Source: Curtobacterium pusillum
GTDB lineage: Bacteria > Actinomycetota > Actinomycetes > Actinomycetales > Microbacteriaceae
Direction of reading: 5' to 3'
Length of the DNA stretch: 64,000 bases
Assembly (NCBI RefSeq): GCF_007680845.1
Contig: NZ_VEIY01000003.1
Span: 372,001-436,000, forward strand
Made by a program: the position numbers and the translations under genes. The number at the start of each line of letters is the position of its first letter. Within the stretch, counting starts at the first letter, position 1. The notes below the pieces were generated by a model. The model ran no database searches. It was not told the origin of the DNA and saw only the letters and a program-made list of their open reading frames with translations. Below are positions 34,654 to 43,600 of this stretch, piece by piece.

Positions 34654-35736
34654 GTGACGCACGCCCTGTTCGAACCGATCACCATCCGCGACCTGACGGT
34701 CCGCAACCGCATCTGGGTCTCCCCGATGTGCCAGTACTCCGTCGAGGCCCAGGACGGCGTCCCGACGCCGTGGCACCTCGTGCACCTCGGCGGCTTCGCC
34801 AAGGGCGGTGCGGGTGCGGTGGTGGTCGAGGCGACGGGCGTCGTCCCGGAGGGCCGGATCAGCCCGCAGGACCTCGGACTCTGGAACGACGAGCAGCGCG
34901 ACGCCTTCAAGCCGATCGTCGACTTCATCCACGCGCAGGGCGCCGCAGCCGGTGTCCAGCTCGCGCACGCCGGTCGGAAGGCGTCGACCTTCCGCCCGTG
35001 GGAGTCGACCCACGGGACCGTCCCCGCCGACCAGGGAGGCTGGAACACGGTCGCCCCGTCCGCCGTCGCGTTCGACGGGTACGCCGAGCCGCGCGAGCTC
35101 GCGACCGAGGACATCCGCGTCGTCGCCCTCGCCTTCGCCGCCGCCGCACGCCGCTCGATCGAGGCCGGGTTCGACCTGGTCGAGATCCACGCCGCCCACG
35201 GGTACCTGCTGCACCAGTTCCTGTCGCCGCTGTCGAACCACCGCACCGACTCGTACGGCGGCTCGCTGGAGAACCGCGCCCGCGCCCTGCTCGAGGTCGT
35301 CGACGCCGTTCGGGCCGAGGTCGGCGAGGGGTTCCCCGTCGTCGTCCGGTTCTCCGCGACCGACTGGGTCGACGGCGGACTCACCCTCGAGGAGACCACC
35401 GAGGTCGCCCGCTGGGCCGCCGAACACGGTGCGGACCTCGCCGACGTCTCGACCGGCGGCAACGTCGCCAGCGCCCCGATCCCGGTCGGCCCCGGCTACC
35501 AGGTGCCGTTCGCCGCGGCGATCAAGCGCGACGCCGGCATCGGGACCATCGCGGTGGGGATGATCTCCGAGGCGTTCCAGGCGGAGCAGATCGTCGCGAC
35601 CGGGCAGGCGGACGTCGTGATGGTCGGGCGCGAGTTCCTCCGCGACCCGGCGTTCCCGCTGCGCGCCGCCGTCGAGCTCGGCGTGACCGTCGACTACGAG
35701 CCGCAGCAGTACCACCGGGCGCGCGTCACTGCGTAG
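34654..35736 (+). CDS. NADH:flavin oxidoreductase, old yellow enzyme of YqjM type
   Basis: 360 aa FMN-binding TIM barrel. RNRIWVSPMCQYS (with the YqjM-type Cys), QLAHAGRK, EIHAAHGYLLHQFLSPLSNHRTDSYGGSLENRAR and VMVGREFLRDP are signatures of the YqjM/thermophilic-like OYE branch, which reduces activated C=C bonds such as electrophilic enones and quinones using NADPH. GTG 34654 has GAGGAG just after the HAD stop. The upstream SigR-type promoter fits induction by thiol-reactive electrophiles, as described for YqjM-type enzymes. Confidence 0.93.
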   Translation: MTHALFEPITIRDLTVRNRIWVSPMCQYSVEAQDGVPTPWHLVHLGGFAKGGAGAVVVEATGVVPEGRISPQDLGLWNDEQRDAFKPIVDFIHAQGAAAGVQLAHAGRKASTFRPWESTHGTVPADQGGWNTVAPSAVAFDGYAEPRELATEDIRVVALAFAAAARRSIEAGFDLVEIHAAHGYLLHQFLSPLSNHRTDSYGGSLENRARALLEVVDAVRAEVGEGFPVVVRFSATDWVDGGLTLEETTEVARWAAEHGADLADVSTGGNVASAPIPVGPGYQVPFAAAIKRDAGIGTIAVGMISEAFQAEQIVATGQADVVMVGREFLRDPAFPLRAAVELGVTVDYEPQQYHRARVTA

Positions 35737-35750
35737 GCCGGTCTGCGCGA

Positions 35751-35797
35751 CGCGGGTCGCGCCTCCAGGAACGACCAGACTGGAGGCGCGACCCGCG
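35751..35797. repeat. Family A hairpin, inside-out orientation
   Basis: 35751-35768 pairs perfectly with 35780-35797 (18 bp, 11-base loop). Here the CTCCAG end is next to the loop, opposite to the other copies. Follows the old yellow enzyme stop; likely terminator. Confidence 0.85.
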
Positions 35798-35944
35798 TTC
35801 TGTACGTTCTCTCGGCTCGGCCGCACGGCCGGCCACTACGATGTTGACCACTGTGGACGATCCCCCGAATGCATCTTCGCCTCACTCATCCGCCGCTCAC
35901 TCGGTGAGCTGCACTCCCTCGCGCCCTGCGGGAGGTGATGGATC

Positions 35945-37333
35945 ATGAGCCCGATCGACATCGTCATGCTGGTCGGCGGCATCCTGCTGACCCTCGGCAC
36001 CGGCGTCTTCGTCGCGTCCGAGTTCGCGCTGGTCAACCTCGACCGCGCCGACGTCGAAGCCCGGCGTGACCGCGGTGAGACCGGTCTCGCGCCCGTCATC
36101 GGCGCGCTGAAGGTCACCTCGACGCACCTCTCCAGCGCGCAGCTCGGCATCACGCTGACGACGCTGCTCACCGGGTACCTGCTCGAACCCTCGATCGCGA
36201 AGCTGCTCGAGACGCCGTTCCTCGCGTTGCAGCTCCCGGAGGGCATCGTCGAGACCGTCGGGTCGATCGTGGCGCTCGTCATCGCGACCCTGCTGTCGAT
36301 GATCCTCGGCGAGCTCGTCCCGAAGAACTTCGCGCTCGCGCTGCCGTTGCAGACCGCCCGCCTGGTCGTGCCCCTGCAGGTCGGCTTCACGACCGTGTTC
36401 AAGCCCGCCGTCGCCCTGTTGAACGGCACCGCGAACGCCGTGCTCCGCGCGATGGGCATCGAGCCGCAGGAAGAGCTCTCCGGTGCCCGCAGCGCCGAGG
36501 AGCTGACCTCGCTCCTCCGCCGGTCCGCGTCCGAGGGGTCCCTCGAACAGGACACCGCGACCCTGCTCGAACGGACGATCTCGTTCTCCGAGCTGAGCGC
36601 CAGCGACGTGATGACCCCGCGCCCCAGGCTCTCCACGATCCGGGTCTCCGAATCCGCCGCCGACGTCATCGACCTCGCCCGGAAGACCGGCTTCAGCCGC
36701 TTCCCGGTCATCGAGGAGGACGCGGACGACGTCGTCGGGATCGTGCACGTCAAGCAGGCCGTCGCCGTCCCGCGCGAGAAGCGACCCGAGGTCCCCGTCG
36801 GTGCGCTCATGACCGACGCCGAACGCGTCCCGGAGACCATGCCCGGCGACACCCTGCTCGCCGAGGTCCGTGGTCGCGGCTACCAGATGGTCATCGTCGT
36901 GGACGAGTACGGCGGGACCGCGGGCGTCGTCACCCTCGAGGACCTCGTCGAGGAGATCGTCGGCGAGGTCTCCGACGAGCACGACCGGGCACGCATCGAC
37001 GTCGTCCGGTCGCGCGACTGGCTGACGTTCCCGGGGCTCCTCCGGCCCGACGAGCTCGAGGACCGCGCCGGTGTGAAGGTGCCCGAGGACGGCCCGTACG
37101 AGACCGTCGGCGGGTTCCTCATGTCGACGCTCGGCCGGTTGCCGGTCGTCGGCGACGAGGTCGCGCTCGACGACGGGGTGTTCCGGGTCGAACGGCTCGA
37201 CGGCCGGCGCATCGACCGGATCCGCTGGACCCCGACGCCAGCGCCGACACCTCCGGCACCGTCGACCGACACCGCGGCGACCGGCATCATCATCCCGGTC
37301 CAGCGGACCAGCACGAAGGGAAGCACCCGATGA
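35945..37333 (+). CDS. CNNM/CorC-type membrane protein (hemolysin family), full length
   Basis: 462 aa. CNNM transmembrane domain (about 1-185; FVASEFALVNLDRADVEARR, ILGELVPKNFALA), paired CBS domains (about 205-325; VMTPRP, FPVIEEDADDVVGIVHV, VVDEYGGTAGVVTLEDLVEEIVGE) and a C-terminal CorC/HlyC domain (about 345-425). This family is tied to magnesium/cobalt efflux or ion homeostasis, despite the old 'hemolysin' label. ATG 35945 is preceded by GGAGGTGAT, a very strong ribosome site. Overlaps its paralogue downstream by ATGA. Confidence 0.9.
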   Translation: MSPIDIVMLVGGILLTLGTGVFVASEFALVNLDRADVEARRDRGETGLAPVIGALKVTSTHLSSAQLGITLTTLLTGYLLEPSIAKLLETPFLALQLPEGIVETVGSIVALVIATLLSMILGELVPKNFALALPLQTARLVVPLQVGFTTVFKPAVALLNGTANAVLRAMGIEPQEELSGARSAEELTSLLRRSASEGSLEQDTATLLERTISFSELSASDVMTPRPRLSTIRVSESAADVIDLARKTGFSRFPVIEEDADDVVGIVHVKQAVAVPREKRPEVPVGALMTDAERVPETMPGDTLLAEVRGRGYQMVIVVDEYGGTAGVVTLEDLVEEIVGEVSDEHDRARIDVVRSRDWLTFPGLLRPDELEDRAGVKVPEDGPYETVGGFLMSTLGRLPVVGDEVALDDGVFRVERLDGRRIDRIRWTPTPAPTPPAPSTDTAATGIIIPVQRTSTKGSTR

Positions 37334-38370
37334 GCTCCGACTGGTGGGGCATCTTCTGGCTCGTCGTGCTGCTGCTCGGCAACGCCTTCTTCGTCGCGGC
37401 CGAGTTCGCCGTCATCTCCGCCCGCCGCTCCCAGATCGAGCCGCGCGCCGAAGAGGGCTCCCGAGCCGCGCAGATGACGCTGTGGGCGATGGAGCACGCC
37501 ACCCGCATGCTCGCGACCACGCAGCTCGGCATCACGGTGTGCTCGCTGCTCATCCTCAACGTGTCCGAGCCGGCGATCCACCACCTCCTCGAGGTCCCGC
37601 TGCACCTGACCGGCTGGAGCGCCGAGGTGATCGGCACCGTCGCGTTCGTGTTCACGCTGCTGCTCGTGTCGTTCCTGCACGTGGTGTTCGGCGAGATGGT
37701 GCCGAAGAACATCTCCTTCTCGATGCCCGACCGCGCGGCCCTGCTCCTCGTCCCGACGCTCTGGTACATCGGCCACGGGCTGCACTGGGTCATCGTCGGG
37801 CTCAACGAGGCGGCGAACGCGGTGCTCCGGCTGTTCAAGGTGGAGCCGAAGGACGAGGCCGTGAGCGCCTTCACGGTCGAGGAGGTCCAGACGATCGTCG
37901 AGCAGTCCCGGCGTGAGGGCACCCTCGTCGACGCGGGCGGCACCCTCCGGATGGCGTTCGAGTTCACGGAGAAGAAGGTCAAGAACGTCGCCGTGCCGAT
38001 GGCCGAGCTCGTCACGCTCCCCGACGACGCCACCCCGGGCGACGTCGAGCGGGCCGTGGCGCAGCGCGGGTTCTCCCGCTACGTGCTCGTCGGCGACGAC
38101 GGCGACCCCACGGGCTACGTGCACGTGAAGGACGTCATCGACCTGCGGCCGGACGAGTACGACGACCCGGTGCCGCCGAAGCGGATCCGGCAGCTCATCT
38201 CGCTGTACACGGAGATGGACCTCGAGGACGCTCTCGCCACGATGCGTGCCGCGGGCCGTCACGTCGCGCGGGCGTTCGACGCCGAGGGCCGGACGCTGGG
38301 CGTGCTGTTCCTCGAGGACATCCTCGAGGAGCTGATCGGCACCGTCGAGGACGCCACCCGCCGCCGCTGA
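37330..38370 (+). CDS. CNNM/CorC-type membrane protein, shorter paralogue
   Basis: 346 aa. Same CNNM membrane domain (FFVAAEFAVISARRSQIEPRA, VFGEMVPKNISFS) and CBS pair, but it ends at LGVLFLEDILEELIGTVEDATRRR without the C-terminal CorC/HlyC domain of the first gene. The first CBS domain also shows VAVPMAEL instead of the VMTPR motif. Four-base overlap with the gene upstream; the two probably form a heteromer. It converges with the tautomerase-like gene with only 3 bases between the stops. Confidence 0.9.
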   Translation: MSSDWWGIFWLVVLLLGNAFFVAAEFAVISARRSQIEPRAEEGSRAAQMTLWAMEHATRMLATTQLGITVCSLLILNVSEPAIHHLLEVPLHLTGWSAEVIGTVAFVFTLLLVSFLHVVFGEMVPKNISFSMPDRAALLLVPTLWYIGHGLHWVIVGLNEAANAVLRLFKVEPKDEAVSAFTVEEVQTIVEQSRREGTLVDAGGTLRMAFEFTEKKVKNVAVPMAELVTLPDDATPGDVERAVAQRGFSRYVLVGDDGDPTGYVHVKDVIDLRPDEYDDPVPPKRIRQLISLYTEMDLEDALATMRAAGRHVARAFDAEGRTLGVLFLEDILEELIGTVEDATRRR

Positions 38371-38373
38371 CGC

Positions 38374-38763
38374 TCAGACCTCGACGCGGTAGCCGAGCTC
38401 GAGGTCGGCGGCGTTCGCGCCCCGGATTCCCCAGTTGACCTTCGGCGTCTCGGTGAGCGTGATCTCCAGACTGTGCGGCGGGATCCCGGCGCCGGTCTCG
38501 AGCCGCACGAACAGCTCGGCGATGAGCGCTCGCTTCGCCGACTCGGTCCGCCCCGCGAAGGCCGAGATCTCGACGATCGTGTACTGAGGGCCGCGGTCCG
38601 GCGGGTGGACGAAGTCCTCGGGGTCGAGCGGGACGAACCGGTGGAACCGCTTCTCCGCCGGGTAATCCCACGCGGCCATCACGGCACCGTGCACGGCGTC
38701 CGAGATCTGCTCCCGTCGCCCCGCGAGGAACTCCCGGCTCGACCACACCACCACCTGCGCCAT
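38374..38763 (-). CDS. Tautomerase-fold protein lacking Pro-1
   Basis: 129 aa. AQVVVWSSREFLAGRREQISDAVHGAVMAAWDYPAEKRFHRFVPL and IVEISAFAGRTESAKRALIAELFVRLETGAGI fit the tautomerase_2/MSAD-like group. The superfamily's catalytic base is the N-terminal Pro after Met; here residue 2 is Ala, so classic tautomerase chemistry is doubtful. ATG 38763 is supported by the TACGGT box 6 bases upstream, and no in-frame Pro start exists nearby. Convergent with the CNNM gene. Confidence 0.78.
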   Translation of the reverse strand: MAQVVVWSSREFLAGRREQISDAVHGAVMAAWDYPAEKRFHRFVPLDPEDFVHPPDRGPQYTIVEISAFAGRTESAKRALIAELFVRLETGAGIPPHSLEITLTETPKVNWGIRGANAADLELGYRVEV

Positions 38764-38769
38764 GCCCCG

Positions 38770-38775
38770 ACCGTA
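38770..38775 (-). promoter_or_regulatory. -10 box TACGGT, leaderless tautomerase-like mRNA
   Basis: TACGGT-N6-ATG (38763), minus strand. Confidence 0.45.
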
Positions 38776-38818
38776 CCGCGAGGCCGCGCGCCCGCAGGTG
38801 CTGACGCGACCGTCGACG

Positions 38819-38858
38819 GACTGGAGGCGCGGTGCCAGCTGGCACCGCGCCTCCAGTC
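38819..38858. repeat. Family A perfect 40-bp palindrome
   Basis: GACTGGAGGCGCGGTGCCAG followed directly by its inverse. Adjacent to a family B element. The core is identical to the copy at 54074-54119. Confidence 0.92.
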
Positions 38859-38874
38859 TGTGGTGGCGACCACC

Positions 38875-38970
38875 CCGCCGAAGCGACATCGCGCTGGAGG
38901 CCGACGCGGTTGGTCCCGCGAAGGCGACAGAACTCCGCGAACGTACGGCGGCAGACTGTCGCTTTCGCGA
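38875..38970. repeat. Family B repeat
   Basis: A half motif CCGCCGAAGCGACA precedes a hairpin of 38917-38930 with 38956-38969 (one G-T wobble); the loop has CCGCGAACGT as in the copy at 24905-24998. It ends 12 bases before the guaB1 stop and may terminate it. Confidence 0.85.
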
Positions 38971-38981
38971 AGTGGCCCGCC

Positions 38982-40421
38982 CTACCAGCTCACGGGGAGC
39001 GGCTTGCCCTCCTCGTAGCCGGCGGCCGACTGGATGCCGACGAGCGCCCGCTCCGAGAACTCGGCGAGCGACGCCGCCCCGGCGTACGTCGCCGAACTCC
39101 GCACCCCCGCGGTGATCATGTCGAGGAGGTCCTCCACCGACGGCCGCTCCGGGTCCAGGTAGATCGTCGACGACGAGATCCCCTCGGCGAACAGCGCCTT
39201 CCGGGCCCGCTCGTAGGGGTCCAGCCGCTCGAAGCGCTCCCGGACGGCCTTGGCGGACGCCATGCCCCAGCTCTCCTTGTACGCCTTGCCCGCGGCGTCG
39301 CGGCGGAGCACCCCGGGCGCTTCGAGCGTCCCGGCGAACCACGAACCGATCATCACGGCGGACGCCCCGGCGGCCAGCGCGAGCGCCACGTCGCGGGGGT
39401 ACCGCACGCCCCCGTCGGCCCAGACGTGCGCGCCGAGCGCCTTCGCGGCGGCAGCGGTCTCGAGCACGGCGGAGAACTGCGGACGCCCGACGGCGGTCAT
39501 CATCCGCGTGGTGCACATCGCACCCGGGCCGACACCGACCTTGATGATCGACGCGCCAGCGCCGACGAGGTGGACGACGGCCTCGGAGGTGACGACGTTG
39601 CCCGCGACGAGCGGGATGCCGAGGTCGAGGGACGCAACGGTGTCGAGCGCGCGGAGCATCCCGTCCTGGTGCCCGTGGGCGGTGTCGAGCACGAGCACGT
39701 CGACCCCGGCGGACACCAGGGCCTTCGCCTTCGCGGCGACGTCCCCGTTGATGCCGAGCGCCGCGGCGACCCGGAGCCGGCCGTCGACGTCGACGGCGGG
39801 CCGGTAGATGTCGGAGCGGATCGCGCTCGTCGGGCTGGTGGTGCCGACCACGCGACCGTGCCGGGTGACCGGCGCGAAGTCGACCTCGGCCGCGCTCAGC
39901 ACGTCGTACACGTGGCGGGGGGTGCCGGCGTCCTCGGCATCGATCGCGGTCGACGGGCCGTGCAGCAGGTCGCCGACGGTGGCGTCCGGGCCGGCGGTGC
40001 CGAGTCGGGTCGCGGGGACGCAGCCGAGGTACTCCCCCGCCGCGTCGCGCACGACGACCCCGCGGCCGGCGACCGGCAGCAGCTGCTCGAGCGCGGCGGC
40101 GACCGTGGTGTCCGCGGCCAGGTCGTAGGCGGTGTCGAAGTCGACCGGCTGGTCCTTGACCCACCGGATCGCGGCGTCGAGGTCCTGCAGGTGCATGTCC
40201 TGCGGCAGCACGCCGAGGCCACCCCGTCGGGCGAGGGTGGCGGCGAGGCGCGGGCCCGTGACCGAGTTCATGTTGGCGCTGACGACGGGGATGGTCGCCC
40301 CGCTGCCGTCGTTGCTGGACAGGTCCACGTCGAAGCGGCTCGTCACCGCCGAACGGCTGGGGACGAGGAAGACGTCGGAGTAGGTCAGGTCGTGCGTCGG
40401 CCGCGTCTCGTAGAACCTCAT
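38982..40421 (-). CDS. guaB1: GuaB1-family IMP dehydrogenase/GMP reductase-like enzyme
   Basis: 479 aa. IMPDH-fold barrel: TYSDVFLVPSRS, MNSVTGPRLA, VLDTAHGHQDGML, IKVGVGPGAMCTTRMMT with the catalytic Cys, WADGGVRYPRDVALALAAGAS. A CBS-pair insertion occupies about 95-215. The sequence matches the actinobacterial GuaB1 paralogue rather than GuaB2; mycobacterial GuaB1 has been reported to act as a GMP reductase in purine salvage. ATG 40421 is 7 bases after a TACAGT box; GTG 40430 would lie inside that promoter. Confidence 0.9.
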   Translation of the reverse strand: MRFYETRPTHDLTYSDVFLVPSRSAVTSRFDVDLSSNDGSGATIPVVSANMNSVTGPRLAATLARRGGLGVLPQDMHLQDLDAAIRWVKDQPVDFDTAYDLAADTTVAAALEQLLPVAGRGVVVRDAAGEYLGCVPATRLGTAGPDATVGDLLHGPSTAIDAEDAGTPRHVYDVLSAAEVDFAPVTRHGRVVGTTSPTSAIRSDIYRPAVDVDGRLRVAAALGINGDVAAKAKALVSAGVDVLVLDTAHGHQDGMLRALDTVASLDLGIPLVAGNVVTSEAVVHLVGAGASIIKVGVGPGAMCTTRMMTAVGRPQFSAVLETAAAAKALGAHVWADGGVRYPRDVALALAAGASAVMIGSWFAGTLEAPGVLRRDAAGKAYKESWGMASAKAVRERFERLDPYERARKALFAEGISSSTIYLDPERPSVEDLLDMITAGVRSSATYAGAASLAEFSERALVGIQSAAGYEEGKPLPVSW

Positions 40422-40428
40422 GCGCCCC

Positions 40429-40434
40429 ACTGTA
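40429..40434 (-). promoter_or_regulatory. -10 box TACAGT, leaderless guaB1 mRNA
   Basis: TACAGT-N7-ATG (40421), minus strand; this supports ATG 40421 as the true start. Confidence 0.5.
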
Positions 40435-40503
40435 CGGCGGAAGGAGGGTGGCCGGTCCGGGCGTCCGGGCGCCGGTCCGACGCGACACGCGCGACGACCG
40501 ACG

Positions 40504-40522
40504 GGAGGCGCGACCCGCCTCC
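40504..40522. repeat. Short family A copy
   Basis: GGAGGCG (40504-40510) and CGCCTCC (40516-40522) with a 5-base loop. In the divergent guaB1/kgd spacer, upstream of both genes, so not a terminator here. Confidence 0.55.
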
Positions 40523-40553
40523 GACGGACACCGGACGGTCATCTGCGAGCGGC

Positions 40554-40559
40554 TAGGCT
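40554..40559 (+). promoter_or_regulatory. Candidate -10 box TAGGCT upstream of kgd/sucA
   Basis: TAGGCT lies 8 bases before in-frame GTG 40568 and 74 bases before the homology-supported GTG 40634, so the mRNA either has a ~66-nt leader or encodes a longer N terminus. Confidence 0.35.
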
Positions 40560-40633
40560 GGGCACTTGTGCGGGGCAGGGTTGCCGCGTACGACACACAC
40601 GAGCATCTATCGACGGAGAGTGGGCGATCGGCT

Positions 40634-43600
40634 GTGTCGAGCCATCTGACCGGAACGGACGAGACCGCGGGCGAATTCGGGGCGAACGAGTGGCTCGTCG
40701 ACGAGCTCTACGAGCAGTTCGTCGCCGACAAGGAGTCCGTCGACAAGTCCTGGTGGCCGGTCCTGGAGAGCTACCACCGCACGCAGGGTGGTCCGGCATC
40801 GCCCGCCCCCGATTCAACTCCCGCGGCGCCGTCGACCCCCGCGCAGCAGCAGTCCACGGCCCAGCAGTCCACGACCCAGCAGCCGGCCATCGGTGACGCC
40901 CCCGGTGAGGCGAAGGCGGGCCCGATCCAGGCGAAGACCACGTCCCGCCAGCCGACCCCGCAGCCGATCCCGGCCGAGGCCAACGACGAGGCCGACGACC
41001 ACGAGGAGACCCACGAGGACGTGGCGACCCCGCTCCGGGGCATGGCCAAGACCCTGGCGTCGAACATGGACGCCTCGCTGACCGTCCCGACCGCGACGAG
41101 CGTCCGGACGATCCCGGCGAAGCTGATGATCGACAACCGGATCGTCATCAACAACCACCTGCGCCGCGCCCGCGGCGGCAAGATCTCGTTCACGCACCTC
41201 ATCGGCTGGGCGATGGTCCAGGCGCTGCAGGAGTTCCCGAGCCAGAACGTCTTCTACGAGGAACGGGACGGCAAGCCGTTCGTCGTCCAGCCCGCGCACG
41301 TGAACCTCGGGATCGCGATCGACGTCCCGAAGAAGGACGGCTCGCGGTCGCTGCTCGTCCCGAGCATCAAGCGTGCCGAGACCCTGACGTTCGGCCAGTT
41401 CCTCTCCGCCTACGAGGACCTCGTCAAGCGCGCCCGGGACAACAAGCTCACGCCGGCCGACTTCCAGGGCACGACGATCTCGCTGACGAACCCGGGCGGC
41501 ATCGGCACCGTGCACTCGGTCCCCCGTCTGACGAAGGGGCAGGGCGCGATCATCGGCGCCGGCGCCCTCGAGTACCCCGCGCAGTTCCAGGGCTCGGCGG
41601 AGAAGACCCTCGTCGAGCTCGGGATCGGCAAGACGATCACGCTCACGAGCACGTACGACCACCGGGTCATCCAGGGTGCCGGCTCGGGCGAGTACCTGAA
41701 GAAGGTGCACGAGCGGCTCACCGGTGGCCACGGCTTCTACGAGGGCATCTTCTCGGCGCTCCGGATCCCGTACAAGCCGATCCAGTGGGCGACCGACATC
41801 AACGTCGACCTCGCGCACCGCGTGAACAAGACCTCGCGCGTGCAGGAGCTCATCAACAGCTTCCGGGTCCGCGGGCACCTGATGGCCGACATCGACCCGC
41901 TCGAGTACCGCCAGCGCACCCACCCCGACCTCGAGATCGAGAACCACGGCCTGACCTTCTGGGACCTCGACCGCGAGTTCGTCACCGGCGGCCTCGCGGG
42001 CACGACGAACGCTCCGCTGCGCGACATCCTCGGCATCCTGCGCGACGCGTACTGCCGCACCACGGGCATCGAGTACATGCACATCCAGGACCCGGAACAG
42101 CGGCGCTGGGTGCAGGCCCACATCGAGGTCCCCTACGCGAAGCCGTCGAAGGACGAACAGCTCCGCGTCCTCGGCAAGCTCAACGAGGCCGAGGCGTTCG
42201 AGACCTTCCTGCAGACGAAGTACGTCGGCCAGAAGCGCTTCTCGCTCGAGGGCGGCGAGTCGACCATCGCGTTCCTCGACACCCTCATCCAGCACGCCGC
42301 GACCGCCGGCCTGGCCGAGGTCGCGATCGGCATGGCGCACCGCGGCCGCCTCAACGTGCTGACGAACATCGCCGGCAAGACGTACGGCCAGATCTTCCGC
42401 GAGTTCGAGGGGTCGTCGCTCCCCGGCGCCGTGTCCGGACAGGGCTCCGGCGACGTGAAGTACCACGTCGGCACCGAGGGCGTCTTCCGCGCCAGCGACG
42501 GCACCGCGATCCCGGTGACGATCGCCGCGAACCCCTCGCACCTCGAAGCCGTCGACGGCGTGCTCGAGGGCATCGTCCGCGCGAAGCAGGACCGGGAAGC
42601 CCCCGGCACCTTCGGCGTGCTCCCCGTGCTCGTGCACGGCGACGCGGCGATGGCGGGCCAGGGCGTCGTGGTCGAGACCCTGCAGATGTCGCAGCTGCGC
42701 GGCTACCGCACCGGCGGCACCGTGCACCTCGTCATCAACAACCAGGTCGGGTTCACCACCCCGCCGGAGTCGGCACGCAGCTCGGTGTACTCCACCGACG
42801 TCGCGAAGACGATCCAGGCGCCGATCTTCCACGTCAACGGCGACGACCCCGAGGCCGTGGCCCGGGTCGCGGAGCTCGCGTTCGCCTACCGCGAGGAGTT
42901 CCACCGCGACGTCGTCATCGACCTCATCTGCTACCGCCGACGCGGCCACAACGAGGGCGACGACCCCTCGATGACGCAGCCGATGATGTACAACCTCATC
43001 GAGGCGAAGCGCTCCGTCCGGACCCTGTACACCGAGGCCCTCGTCGGCCGCGGCGACATCACGCAGGAGGAGTACGACGAGGCGCACCGCGACTTCCAGG
43101 ACCGCCTGGAGCGCGCGTTCGCCGAGACGCACGAGGCGCAGACCGGCACCATCCCGGTGATCACGGTCGACGACGACGGCGCCGTGCAGGGGCTCGAACG
43201 TCCGGCTTCGCAGCGCGACGACTCCGAGCACGAGGTCCACGACACCGCGGTGTCCGAGGAGCTCGTCCGGGCGATCGGCGACGCGCACAGCAACCCGCCG
43301 GCGGGCTTCCAGGTCCACCCGAAGCTGCAGCAGCTGCTGTCGAAGCGCACCGACATGACGCGCAACGGCGGGATCGACTGGGCGATGGCCGAGCTCATGG
43401 CGATCGGCTCGCTCCTCGTCGAGGGCAAGCCCGTCCGGCTCGCCGGGCAGGACGCCAGACGCGGCACCTTCGTGCAGCGCCAGGCGGTGTTCCACGACCG
43501 GGTGAACGGCCAGGAGTGGCTGCCGATCGCGAACCTCACCGAGGACCAGGCCCGCTTCTACATCTACGACTCGCTCCTCAGCGAGTACGCGGCGATGGGC

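Noticed and set aside
40568..40633. N-terminal extension of Kgd from GTG 40568
   Set aside because: A -10 box at 40554 fits a leaderless start here, but known Kgd/OdhA proteins begin just before FGxNxWLV, so GTG 40634 is preferred; not fully excluded.
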